This document shows positions 22,301-33,289 of a DNA stretch of 64,000 nucleotides, in pieces. The translations under genes were made by a program, and so were the position numbers. Under the pieces are notes generated by a model. It was not told where the DNA came from, did not search any database, and saw only the letters and a list, made by a program, of their open reading frames with translations. Each line of letters opens with the position of its first letter. The stretch's first letter is position 1. This DNA is from Petunia secreta (lineage: Eukaryota > Streptophyta > Magnoliopsida > Solanales > Solanaceae): assembly GCA_029990175.1 (NCBI GenBank), contig JARKIP010000038.1, positions 21,645,501-21,709,500 on the forward strand, written 5' to 3'.

Positions 22301-23808
22301 TTAAGACGATGGCGTTTGAGCTCCTGATTTAGCTTAATTTCATTACATAACGCCAATCCTTCTTGAATACATATTCCAACTAAACTTCCATAAGTATGCT
22401 CATCATAATTAATATGAACTCCCCCTTGTCTAAGAGCTTTCTTAACTCTTTCTGCAAAGAGGTTAGGAAGTCCATCTATAAATTTGGATTTCCAATGAGT
22501 GCTATTACACTCTGGTAACTCCATAACTTTGCAAAGAAATGTATCTTTATAGAGTCTAAATGAAGTTAAAGTCTTACATCTCATATTCTGTAAGAGGGTT
22601 CGAATAGTCTCACTATTATCAGACCATCTACCTGAAAAGTGTTCAATTATATTAACAACCAATGAATAAACAGCATTGGAATTATCTGCTGTAGATGTTC
22701 CAGGTTCATTTTTTACTTCATTCAAAATTTTATTTCGCTGGTCAGCTGTAAGATAATTATCCCACCAGCCTTTCAATTGAACAGTAAAACCTGCAACAAT
22801 CATATTGGCAACAGTTTTATCACTATTACCATTAGTTTTACAGATAGTGCTATACATCATCATTCTATGTATAACAATATACATCTGCCTATTGGTATGA
22901 CCATCAATGTTCCACTCATAAATTTGCTTACCACTGAAGCTATTAGGAGCATACATATCATCCTGTTCTTCGAATAGTACATCCTGAGGAGTAGGCCTCG
23001 GGTAGTAAAACATTCTTTGCCTTGGCTTTTCAGCAAATTTTGAATTATAAGAAGACTTTAGTTTATTAATTTGATCAAAATTCAATTCAGGAAAATCATT
23101 ATCAGAAAATTCATTATCACTCCCCTCTGTATTAATTAGAGGCTTTAGAGATAACTCTTTAAATTTTTCATTTAAAAACTTTTCTATATTAGATGCATCA
23201 GGTTTTATTTTAAAATTTTCAACATCAGGAGGAGGTTGAATGGTTGGAATGGCTACCCGTGGTGGCTTTTCCAATTTTTCTTTTCCTGATGTACTGGCAG
23301 TATTACTGCTCATCGATAATAATTTATCTACTTTATCATGTAAAGACGCAATATGTTCACCCAATATATGAACATAAATATTTGTATAGTTCTGCTGTTT
23401 CAACATTATATTAATGTGTCTAACAGTAATTTGAAGAGTATTATCTTCAAACATTGCAGAAAAAGCTGCAAAATCAATCATTTTTCCCTCCTTCTTTATT
23501 TTGAAAGGTTGCTGTGGAGGTAATACAGCGTCAATGATTTTACCATTTGATAATTCAAATTGTCTTTCCAAAACAGCGATATTATTTGCTATATATTTTC
23601 CCATAAACCATGGAATGAAAGATATAATTTTATTAACTTTCTCAAGATCTTTATAAAATTCTTCTTGAAAATCATTTTGTTCAGTTTTATTAAAACTCTT
23701 AAAAAACTATTTTCTAAATTGTTCCCATCTAGGTTTATAAAAATCCTTAGATACCTTCTTTCTTGCGGGTGATCCCCGACTAAAATCAATTGTAGACTTA
23801 AAATCCAT
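19386..23808 (-). pseudogene. Viral coat protein, aspartic protease, reverse transcriptase and RNase H ORF
   Basis: ATG at 23808 overlaps the MP stop (TAATG). The order is an N-terminal coat region with a YPRPT motif, a CCHC zinc knuckle (22039-22080), an acidic then coiled-coil linker, a retropepsin DSGAD (21229-21243), an RT with YIDD (20199-20210), and RNase H ending at 19386. This is the standard caulimovirid capsid-replication module: capsid assembly, polyprotein cleavage and reverse transcription of pregenomic RNA. It is interrupted by TAG at 23707-23709 and by a frame change at an 11-A run (20615-20625 on the minus strand). The longest open piece is 1,002 codons. There is no integrase domain. 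Confidence 0.92.
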
Positions 23809-24860
23809 TAAATTTCACCAAAATCCATTTCAGATGCAGTTATGTCTACATCGTTTATTTGTTGTTCCTTTATAGGAGCAACAGGAGTAACAATATTATT
23901 TTTATCAATTTTCAAAGTATGATATCTAGACACTTCCTCTCTTAACTGAGAAGTAGAAGCTCTAGAAGGAGTTTGAACAATATAATCAATAGGAGAAATA
24001 TAAGAATGATGTAACGAATTAGATCTAGATAAACCTTGAAAACTAGACCTGTCATCTTCAGGTTCAAACCTGATTCTTACATTTCCTTCTGGAGTTTGTT
24101 CAATTCCAGTTAGATCTATATTTTTAAAGTCCTTTGGAGGAACCACTTCCTCCATGACCCACTCTTTAGGGAAATCTATTTCATCTCATTTGATAGGTCT
24201 TCTGGTAGTAATTTTAGATTTACCAAAATTAGTTTCCATTAAAATAGTTTCATTTTTAAAATTCATAATTTTGCACATAGGATTCAAAGTATATAGAGGC
24301 TTAAAATAAATCCTATAATAGATACATATTACTTCTGTATTAGGCATATAATCATAACCATGTAATTTAACATTTAAAACCAAGGCTTTTAAAGCATTTT
24401 CATCCGACAACGATATCTGTAAATTCGGATAAGCATTAAAATATACTGGGCCATAAGCCAAACTTGATTGAACAATCCCTATAAGGGATTTCTTCCAATT
24501 ATGGTTTCTACCATCCCTGAGAGCAGCTATAAAACTTTCAGGTAAACCTCTTAAGGTTAAAGGTTTAAAAGCAACTTGAATTAAACCAATATGAATGAAT
24601 CTATGAGTATGCATATACGGTGTTAAATCATGCTCAGACAATAAATTAAAAGTAGCATGATCGCTATCAACTGTGATCGTTTCTTCAGTAGTTTTCACTA
24701 CCTGTTTTAAACCCAATTTTTCAAAGGTTCCTAGCTGGTATATCAGCCTAGGTTGAACTTTAGGAATAGTCCATTTATTAAGTAAATCTAAATGCTGTGG
24801 CATTTCATATTCTTCTTTTCTACTGTTTTTAACAGTAGTTTTGTTCCTAATGATATTCAT
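23808..24860 (-). pseudogene. Viral movement protein (30K superfamily), one internal stop
   Basis: The likely start is ATG 24860 (an upstream in-frame GTG at 24887 is less likely). The first ~224 residues match the 30K cell-to-cell movement protein fold: an alternating hydrophobic beta-rich core with HIGLIQVAFKPL, a GxxxxxLAYGPVYFN-type block and a YRIYFKP block near the end. These proteins dilate plasmodesmata for virus transport. TGA at 24186-24188 breaks the frame, which otherwise continues open to TAA at 23808-23810 (350 codons in all). It is the first ORF after the primer site and abuts the coat ORF by a TAATG overlap. Confidence 0.85.
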
Positions 24861-24900
24861 TAGAAAAATAAGTGTTGAACTCTTCACCTATTGCTACTGT

Positions 24901-24920
24901 GCACCATGGCTCTGATACCA
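24901..24920 (-). other. tRNA-Met(i) primer binding site of the virus
   Basis: The minus strand reads TGGTATCAGAGCC from 24920. The 13 plus-strand bases GGCTCTGATACCA equal the 3' end of plant initiator tRNA-Met, the primer for caulimovirid minus-strand synthesis. It lies 40 nt upstream of the MP ATG and 11 nt inside the upstream repeat. Confidence 0.92.
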
Positions 24921-24931
24921 AATTGAAACGG

Positions 24932-25139
24932 ATCAAATTGAAACGGATCCGGCAGCATGGGGTTAACAAGTTTTACTGGTGACCCAACCCTGGCAAGGAG
25001 TGGCTGAACCCAAAATTAGGTTCAACAACAGCCCTAAACGCCATCCTCGGCTAAGCGGGCAAACAACAGAACCTTGGTTCTGGTGTTCAACCTTCCGCCT
25101 GGGTTGTATATCCAACCATACTTTTAATACCACCACCTG
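24932..25139 (-). repeat. Upstream terminal repeat of the endogenous virus
   Basis: 208 bp, 2 mismatches to 16946-17153. Between it and the primer site the 15-bp word ATTGAAACGGATCAA is effectively doubled (24920-24950), a small tandem duplication not present beside the other repeat. Confidence 0.9.
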
Positions 25140-25657
25140 AATATGCACTCATTGTTTCCAATATTCATCAAATATATTGGTTATCATTTACATATTACAT
25201 ATTCTTGTGCATAAATATAATACATGTACTATAATTATGCATCCGATATTCCAAATTTATAAACTAAATATCAAAACTACACATGCAATATGCATTCTTT
25301 ATACTAGATAAGATAAACGAAGAGGAAAAATTAATAAAAGATATTCAAAAGTTCTTATCATTGATATAAAACCAGACAAGGAAAAGAGATTGCGTTAATA
25401 TATCTTTTAGTGTGATAGCTGCTATATATGGCAGAGAATAAGATCTCAATTAGTGTTGGTATCCCCAAAAAATAGGCAAAAAACGTGCTTAGAAAAAATC
25501 AGTTAAACTTATTACCTATACTTCTACTATTTTAGGAAAAAAAATCTTTGTAAACATATTAATATAGTGTAATTTTTGGCTAGCCTTTGTTCAAGAGTCC
25601 ATGTGTCTATTTAAATGTAGGGCCAAACTTGATTTTGGCTAAATTTGTTATTTTCTC
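25140..25657. other. Right interior and end of the Mutator-like element
   Basis: AT-rich sequence continuing the transposon after the virus. It carries the inverted GCCTATTTTTTGGGG motif near 25470 and the family's right subterminal block. No gene. Confidence 0.55.
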
Positions 25658-25750
25658 TTAAAAATCTCGCGTAGGGGCCTGTTTGGCACGCGCTAATTGA
25701 TTTGTAGCCGTCAAAAACAAATTCGCTGAGAAATAACCACCTCCGGACAA

Positions 25751-26113
25751 GTCCCCAGTATTTTATACTGGGACTTTTAACGAGTTTTGTTCAAAGCCCC
25801 AGTATTTTACTATGGGATTATATAAAGCTTCAGTAAACTAACCCCAGTATAAAATACGGGGACTTTGAACAAGTTTTGTATGGGACTTTATATATAAAGC
25901 TTCAGTCCCATAACAAAATAATGAGACCTTTGTTATGGGATAAATTCCATTATTTTGTTATGAGATAAAGTCCCATAACAAAAGTTTTGTTCAAAGCCCC
26001 AATATTTTGTTATAAGACTGAAGCTTTATATATCAGTCCCATAATAAAATAATGGGGCTTTGAACAAAACTTGTTCAAAACCCCAATATAAAATACCGAG
26101 ACTAGTCTGTGGT
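25751..26113. repeat. Multi-arm foldback region
   Basis: A left arm of about 25751-25890 (CAAGTCCCCAGTATTTTATA, then GAGTTTTGTTCAAAGCCCC, then ATATAAAGCTTCAGT) pairs with the inverted right arm of about 25985-26113. The centre has further nested inverted copies (TCCCATAACAAAATAATG against CATTATTTTGTTATGAGA) and short hairpins such as CCCAGTATTTTATACTGGG. No coding frame. It could be a foldback MITE or hairpin small-RNA source. Confidence 0.75.
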
Positions 26114-26229
26114 GTTTTCCAATGCTAATAGATCGGAAGTGCGCGCGCAAATTTTTTGCTGTTTCTCAATTAATTTTGAAACGGTGGATAAAACTCATTG
26201 AGCGCGTCCAAAAATGGCTACACATCAAA

Positions 26230-26400
26230 ATTTCCTTATCTTAATTTATAGCTTTAAAAATGATTGATTGGTGTGAAAAAGTGCAAATAAAGGCTATCTT
26301 TCCAATTTGTAAGCCTGAAAGTGGCTAGTTTTTTGACCAAATACTGTCTATGTTTTCAATTGAGCCCTTGAAAGTGGCTATTTATTAAGCTTCTGTATAG
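26230..26400. repeat. Dispersed AAAGTGGCT repeat (copy 3)
   Basis: Same orientation and order as 15370-15500, with motif hits near 26318 and 26371. It abuts the foldback region's right side. Confidence 0.55.
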
Positions 26401-26734
26401 CAGGAAAAGAAATTCCTGTATGTGGGGTTAAAATAACTCTATGATACTGTCCTTTATGCTTCCACTTTTTATCTTTGAAATGATGGAGCACTTCCTTTTT
26501 CCATTCGCCTGTTTATTTATTTTAGACAATTTATTATAGGCAAGTACGCGCAAAAATTTGACAAACATGACCAATAATTTCACAAACTTCTTTTCTCTTC
26601 AGCCAAACTCGTTGCGTGTTAGCCCTAAGGGTAAAAAAAAATTTCATCATATGTACCCCTTATTTTTTGTTATGATTTTTTATCCTCACTTAAAAATGGT
26701 TTAGCAAAATGGTATTAGAAACAACACTTCAAGT

Positions 26735-27915
26735 TATAAATTGACAAGTGCTGCCTCTTCAGAAAATATAAAGGGCAAGTGCTGTATGCGAAGAGATTAA
26801 GGGAGCAAGTGCTCCCTCTTCGAAAAATATAAAAAGACAAGTGCTGCTTGTGAAGAGATAAAAGAGGCAAGTGCTCTTCAAATTATTTTTGAGGGCGGGG
26901 CAGCACTTCAAGTTATCTGGGGAGAATATTAAAAGAGATAAAAGGTCAGGTGCTATCAAAGGGGCAACACTTACTTGAGAAGGGAGGGCGGGATGCGGCC
27001 ATCAATATAAAATTTCGTGAGAGTATTTCCATTCGAAATTTATTCATTTAAGTTAGCGGAGGTTATTCATACAAACTATTTTAAACAGAGACAGTTAGGC
27101 TGACTATTGTCGTCGGTGCCATAGTTGTGTAATTCTCCCAGTAAGGGGCCATACAAAAGGAAGAGGATAAGATAGGTATAATATGGATTGACCGTTCACT
27201 CCATGTTTTTACCAAATTAATAAATAAGAAGTAATATGTATAATTACTTTATACATAATCTTTAATGTTACTTATGGTTAATTAGTACATTTTACTTTAT
27301 CACATAAACCACATATATACTTTATGTTTTGTGTAAACACTGGTCATTTTTCAGAAAATTTCACCCATTGTTCCCAAATTCGATAGATTTTGAGGGTTTG
27401 TCCCAGGTTCCCATGGTTTAAAGTGAATAACCTCTAACTTGGCAAGTGTGTCCTCCCAAGATTTCAAGAAATTTAGCCGGTAGATGGGATAAAGTAGTCA
27501 AAGGCAAGTGTTGTTTATTTGCCAAGATTTCAAGACAATTTAGTTGGGAGAATGGAATAAAGATGTCGAGTGCAAGTGTTGCGTATTTACCAACAATTCA
27601 AGACAATTGATTAGTTAGAGACGAGGATGAGGTCGAGGGCAAGTGTTGCCCCGCCAAGAACTCAAAAGTTGCTTATTTATCAAAAATTTAAGGCAATTTA
27701 GTTGAATACAGGAAAAGAGTCGATAGCAAATATTGTCCTGTCAAAATTTCAAGGCAATTTATCTGGAGAGGAAAGGAGGGAGAATGCACATCATTCATTA
27801 TTTGTTGAGTGTATCTCCGTTCGAATATTATGAGTGATCATTTTTGTTAAGCAATATTAAACGAGGTCAATAAGGCAAACAATTGCCTCCGGTGTCATAG
27901 TTAGGTAAATCTGCA
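26735..27915. repeat. Old minisatellite pair with duplicated tail
   Basis: 26735-26960 repeats the word GGCAAGTGCT among AAGAGATAAAAG phrases. 27456-27780 is a ~65-bp tandem array (unit starts 27456, 27522, 27590, 27654 and, after a partial unit, 27680 and 27741) with CAAGATTTCAAG...GGCAAGTGTTG. Each array is followed by a related tail (26980-27130 and 27775-27915; CATTCGAAATTTATT / CGTTCGAATATTATG, TTGTCGTCGGTGCCATAGTT / TTGCCTCCGGTGTCATAGTT), so the whole block looks like an ancient tandem duplication. No gene. Confidence 0.65.
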
Positions 27916-28925
27916 GTAATTTTTTGTAATAAGATCGTCTGAAGATAGAAAGATGGTCCAATAGCTGAATAATATAAAGGGGGTAATAATAAGCAAAGAT
28001 AATTATGAAACAGCATTATTATAAGACCTCATAATGAGTTCGATGAAATTTGTGGAAACTTTGGTGCACGCCTGTGCAATTATTCCATCGGTTGTCTTAT
28101 TTTTGTTCCAACGATTAACATATTTAAAATCCTTCCAGAATTAGTGGGAAATTTCGGATTAAGCCGACAGTCTAGCAACAAAATTTGGGTTTATTTATGA
28201 AAGTATAACTTAGAGAGGTATTGTTTTTCACTACCAATTTTGTTTATAAAATGAGATATACTTTTACTATAGGATTGTGTTTTACTACCAATTTTGTTAA
28301 AAAAAGGTGGTTCATATAACTTGTTCTTTTAGTTTCCAAATTCATAAATAGTTTTATCATATTTTGGAACCAGCTGCTAAACAGACAATCCCTTCTCTTG
28401 ACATATCAATAGTGGCACGAAATTCCTTAGTCTAAGCAGCTGATATTCTCTCTATTTATCATCAAACAACATAATGCATGCTGCGATTTGGACTGGAAGC
28501 AAATGGTACCAAGATGCAATTATTACAGTTTTGCAATAATTAAAACGATATGTATATTTTTTTTAGTTGCATAACTTAACTATGGAAAGATTATAATTTA
28601 TTGCCATAATTAACACAAGTGGCAAATACATACACCCACTCAATTTCCCATGATTCTCTTCCATTAGCTGACCTTAGGATAATTTTAGGATATTCATATT
28701 TTGCATCTTTTCAGTGTAATGACATGGGGGGCTAATATTGAGAAATGCTCAGTTACAGTACAGTTTTGCTTCATTAGGATATTACTCGGCTACTAGGCTA
28801 TCAAAGATACCCAAAACAAATAATTACTAAAATGAAAAAAGAAAAATTGAAATTTGAAGTGGAAGGGTGACTAGGAGGGACCCAGAAATATTGAGGATGG
28901 AATTTTTGTCTGAAATCTTGGATCA
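27916..28925. other. Gene-free spacer
   Basis: AT-rich DNA. I see no gene or defined repeat. Confidence 0.5.
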
Positions 28926-28929
28926 CAGC

Positions 28930-28960
28930 TCCCCCCCCCCCCCCCCCTCCCCCCTCCCCC
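28930..28960. repeat. C-rich tract (G-quadruplex candidate on the minus strand)
   Basis: A run of about 18 C is followed by T-separated C6 and C5 runs. The minus strand therefore has four or more G runs with one-base loops. Confidence 0.85.
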
Positions 28961-28962
28961 AG

Positions 28963-29852
28963 TTATCATGTCCAGTAGGGACTGAGATTTTAATTTAACG
29001 TATATGTTCCAACCAAACCAAACACTGAAAGACAATTCTAAAGAGGTACGCACCGGACATTAAGAATTAAGATAAGAGAGCCGCTAGCTGAGCCACAGAC
29101 AAATGTGAAAGCTTTTCTGTGTTCATACAAATAATTTGTTACTATATTCTTCTAGTTAGAAAATGGAAAAGGTGACAACAAAGATCGACTTTACTCCGCA
29201 TGCATTCCATGGACCAACTTACACATTTAGAAAAAGCAACATACACACGTACGTATAAACTACAATATAATCATGCACGCATTATATACATAAACTATCA
29301 AAACAACTAAATTTATCGATTCAATGTCCTTTCTGTTATAACTGATCGTGGGTGAGATCTTTGTCCAGCTTATTGTTATTGTTCTGAAGGGAACGTTTGA
29401 TTCAAAGACACATTAAACAAGGATTAATAATATAAAAATTATGTGTGGGGATTAGAAATGCAATGATTGACAATGTAGAGATTAGAAATGAAAGGAATGA
29501 CATATGAATTAGTAGTGCAAATACTATAATTTAAGGATTATTTCTTGTTATATGTCTAATTTGTTGTTGAATATGCCATGTATAATTTAATGTGTTTACT
29601 TATAAAACAAAATAGAAGTTTGTTTAGAAGGAGAAAGAATATACAAATGAAAGTATCCTTCCAATGGAGAATGCATGTATAACTAAGGGTGTGTTCGATA
29701 TAAGGGAAAATATTTTTCAGAATATATATATTTTCAAATTTCTCTTGTTTGGTTGGCTTAGAAATTTGGAAATTCATTGTGAATCCATAACAACTTATTT
29801 TTCTTAAATTGGGCAAAATGAATTTCCTAATAAAGTAGGGAACACAAGTTCC
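28963..29852. other. Gene-free spacer
   Basis: AT-rich. GGATTAGAAATG-like words near 29400-29500 resemble worn MITE ends. No supported gene. Confidence 0.45.
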
Positions 29853-30324
29853 TATTTATGCCTAAATTTGTACGTCTAAGTTAAATTTATAAATGGGTCA
29901 CAAGCAATACAGTAAAATACGACAGAAAAGTAAGTAAATAAGGAGGAAAATAATAGACAAGAAAGTAAAGAGTTTTATTCCTTGAGAATAGCTGGATCAA
30001 TGGTGAATCGATTGATGTACAATACAATGTAAGGAGGGGTATTTATAGCAGCGATTACCCAGTCCTAATTATAGTAAAATACAAAGACTAATGAAGCTCA
30101 TGGGCCTGTAAACTCAAGGCGGTGGTATATACGAAACTCTAAGTAGGAGACTGTAATCCTAAGGCGACAGGATATATGCCTTGTATCCTACACCCGTATA
30201 GCCTGAACGGTCGTAACTCGTAGAACATGCGTGTATCCTTTGTACCCGGTAACTTGTAGGATAAGTCTAATCTCGCCAGTTGGACTCGTATCCCCGTAAT
30301 TATAGGTTGCATATTTTTGCCCAC
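29853..30324 (-). repeat. 3' LTR of the gag-protease element
   Basis: Clear copy of 36484-36989 with substitutions and small indels. It lacks a ~30-bp tandem duplication (AGAAGAAAATAATAGACAAG) found in the other LTR. The minus strand has TATAAATACCCC near 30035-30046. Confidence 0.85.
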
Positions 30325-30849
30325 ACAGTCAGTGCCCCCACTTGCTGGGTGCTGACGCAAGCAGTCAAGAAGTGAAAGAGGCATGATAAAATATGTAAAG
30401 GTATGATTGTACCGATACTCATCCCCTGCCTCTTCGCATGTATTGTATTAAATGAAAATTTTCTAGTACAATGACTTATTCCTCTGCGGTTGGAGGAGTT
30501 ATCCGCGTATCTTCCCAATGCTGTCACTACTCTGTTCATATCCCGTAATTATGAGGATATATATCACGTAAACCGCAATAATTACAAGTTCTCATAATTA
30601 CAATCACACGTGACAAAGATCATTCAGCTTCTCATTCACAGATACCCATAGGCGTTTGTATATACTCCGTAAGTGCAGTGCCTTCTTCATCGAACTCCAA
30701 TTAGTTTCAAGAACTTCCTTCCAAATGACAAACATTCTTCTAACCTTAACAATAACTCGATCTTTTAGCCATGACACAATGACCAAATTTCCTCCCTACG
30801 CAGTTCAGAGCCCTAGAATATCTTCCTGCCACTTTCAACTTCGAAGGTG

Positions 30850-33196
30850 ATGGCCGAATACAGAGTCAAATACCGAGGCAAGAAGGCGAAAACAGCTACT
30901 TTCTATAGAATGTTATTCGTCAGTGGTTATGAAAGACAATATAACTCGTACCAGGCCTAAATTGATTGATATCATTGTTCCTTTTGCTGAAGAAAGAATT
31001 TCCTCACATCGTGCTGGTTATTCGATGGTCCATACGTATTTTTTTACTCTGCATCTCAACAAGCGCGTTCATTCGATTATTGAATAGATTTTTCGCCAAT
31101 ATAATATCTGTCTCGGTCAAGTAGGCCCTTCCGTGTAGCGATTGGTGGTTGTACTGGATCACTTGGCGAACCATGCCAGGGTAAAGTTTTCCTTCTGGCA
31201 TCTTCTTGCCTTCTACTCTCCCCGTCTGCACAAGGCGGATATGTTGATGTTCATCAAGCGAGGGTAGAAGGGCATGGTTCCCAACAATAAAGACCCCAAA
31301 GATTGCAGCTGGGTCCACCGGTATGTAGCGGTGAGGACGCCGGATATTGTATCCTCTCTTCCCTTTCCAGAGGTCTTCAATAGAAGATGTAGATTCCTGC
31401 GTTCTTATTTCATATATTTCACGTCTGTTAATTTTCTAAACTGAGTTTGTATCTTTCTCAGTAAATTTCGTGACTGGTATACAATTAACCACTGATGACT
31501 TAACCATGTGGGTTACTGCCATCTTTGCGAGAAACCTCCATGATCAATTGACTTTTATATCTTTGGCCAACACGAACGGTTGGTGTGTGAAGGACCATGA
31601 TAAGTTATTCTTTTCTAGATTTCTCTTTTGATCTTTAGCTCCGATTGTCTTCACTATCCCCTTTTTCCAGGGTTCTCCCATCGTAAAATGTCATCGCTGA
31701 AAGAGATAAAAATTGCCGCTGCGTATATTGCTCTCTTACCCAATGTACGGGAATCTAGAGGAAGAATCATTGAGAGGGCGAGCAATTCCCGCTCTTCAAA
31801 GAGAAAAAGATCTTCCAAGACTGATAATGTAGTGACTGCTAGTGAGCCCTTAGTGATTTCAAATGGTGAGGGAAAAGTCCCCCGAATGCATGAGCCTGAG
31901 ACCATAGAGACCCCCTCTTCTGCTGTTGCTGAGTCCGGTCTATCTACGCGGAAGTGTAGGCACCTGATAGATCAGTCTCTTGAGGCCGGTGAAGAAGCCG
32001 TCGTGGGATACGAAGTGGAGCTTCCTACCGTTCACTTTGAGCCTCAATCAGGCTTGTATTTTGTTCCGTGCTTTTCTAGCACACTTTCTTTTTGTTCCTC
32101 ATGAGCTAATACCTTTTTCATATATACGCAGAGCCTGCGGCTCTGACTCAAGCCTCCGATTCAACTGACTCTTTTCAATGTCGTCTTAGTAACGAGGTGG
32201 CAATGGATGCGGATGCTGCAGCCGAACCCGTGGATGGCGCTCGTGAGGTTGTTATTCCTATTGCTGCAAGAGTTAACCTGTTCAAGACACTGAGGCTTGT
32301 GACAATCCATACCACCGAGTTGATCGGCCCTAATGAATAGAGATATCTGGCTGGCTACAGTCGCCAAAAACTGCATGAGGTCGCCGTCGGTTGTTCTCTT
32401 CGGGTAAACTTACTTTTTATTTTATAGCATCTTATGAGTCGAGTCCTTACTCTCCCTCTGCTAAATACCTGCTTCAACATTTACCCAGGGGCTGATGGTC
32501 TATCACGAGATACTCCATCGAGGTGGCTCAGATGAGAACGTGAGGGAGGAGAATGAAGCCCTGCTAGGCCAAGTTTCTAGCCTACAGCCCTACATGGAGG
32601 AAGCTGAGCGGCTGAGAGGGGAGCTCTAATCTATGCGCAGAGCTTATCAGCAGAAATCCTTGAGAGGCAAGAACCTTGATGAGGCACTGGCCAATAAGAT
32701 CCACAAGCACAAGCAGACAATAGAGACCCTCTAGTCTTCTCTTCCGGAGGCCAAACTTGCGGAACAGCTTCAGCATAAGAATGTAGCCCGCCTGGAAGAA
32801 ACTATGGAGGCTCTTCAAGAGAAGCTGTCTAGGGTGGATGAGAGGATCGAAGCTACTGAAAAGAGTGCCCATGATGCTTGGGGTCTTTCTGCGTTCCTTC
32901 AAGATTAAAACGATAGGCTGAAGAGCAAAGTTGCGTCCCTGGAGAAGGCTCGCGACAAACTTTGCAATGACGCCCATCTCAGGGACGAACAAATGAATTC
33001 CTTGAATGCTTGTCGGATAGCTGAAGTGGTTCGTGCTAACATCGCAGCTGCCTTCACCACCTTTCTCCGATTTTGTGACGATCCTAGTATGGACCTAGAG
33101 GCTGAGATTGCTTCATTGACCGAGCTTGTGGCCCAAGCAGATGCTCAGATGGGGTCCGAACTTGAAGAAAGTTCTAAAGAGGCTAGTGGCGAGTGA
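30850..33196 (+). pseudogene. Antisense accessory ORF (putative gypsy-type transposon protein plus coiled coil)
   Basis: Opposite in sense to gag. The N-terminal part (about 30850-31330) has the pattern seen in the plant 'putative gypsy type transposon' family, e.g. FTLHLNKRVHS, QYNICLGQVGPS and HLLAFYSPRLHKADM in one frame. Then come a Lys/Arg/Ser-rich segment (31690-32100) and a long Glu/Leu/Lys coiled coil (about 32520-33196) with LEKARDKL and LEAEIASLTELVAQADAQ. Intron-like boundaries appear (TTACCCAG before 32489; GGTAAAC near 32401). Several in-frame stops. Such antisense ORFs are known from Tat/Retand-type elements, with unknown role. Confidence 0.6.
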
Positions 33197-33289
33197 AGAG
33201 ATGAAGCCTTTGCTGGGGAACCTGCAGCTGGTGAAGCATGATCTTCGCAGAGCGTTGCCGCTGAAGGGAGTCCCCCGAGAGAGGAATAG

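Larger units (their letters stand above)
16946..25139 (-). mobile_element. Endogenous pararetrovirus (Caulimoviridae), near full length with terminal redundancy
   Basis: Minus-strand order: repeat, primer site, movement protein, coat-protease-RT-RNase H ORF, small Cys-rich ORF, RG-rich ORF, TATA box, poly(A) signal, leader, repeat. The 208-bp repeats at 24932-25139 and 16946-17153 are collinear, and their spacing gives a circular unit genome of 7,986 bp, typical for the family. There is no integrase, as expected for a plant pararetrovirus. The left border lies in a short TA run. Genus is uncertain: separate MP and coat/pol frames plus a downstream RG-rich ORF suggest a florendovirus/petuvirus-like lineage, but only RT phylogeny would settle it. 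It is broken by several stops and frameshifts and is therefore a fossil copy. Confidence 0.9.
15687..25657. mobile_element. Mutator-like element of the 4622-6050 family, interrupted by an endogenous pararetrovirus
   Basis: The ends are GAGAAAATTACG (left) and, reading inward from the right, GAGAAAATAACA. The flanks are ttaaaaatt (15678-15686) and ttaaaaatc (25658-25666), a 9-bp target duplication with one mismatch. The right subterminal block (25578-25624: GGCTAGCCTTTG ... ATGTGTCTATTTAAATGTAGGG) is homologous to 5977-6014. The left subterminal TGCCTATTTTTGGGG (15834) matches 4768, and an inverted copy of that motif lies near 25470. Without the virus the element is about 1.8 kb. No transposase is seen. 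Confidence 0.65.

Noticed and set aside
16946..25139. An ordinary LTR retrotransposon with 208-bp LTRs
   Set aside because: No integrase, no TG/CA ends, promoter and poly(A) signal lie outside the repeats, and a movement protein is present; a caulimovirid with terminal redundancy fits better.
16946..25139. A replication-competent integrated virus
   Set aside because: Movement, coat/pol and downstream ORFs each contain stops or frameshifts, so this copy is a fossil.
24963..25148. 61-codon minus-strand ORF in the viral leader
   Set aside because: It crosses the integration border and lies in non-coding leader, so it is at best a short upstream ORF.
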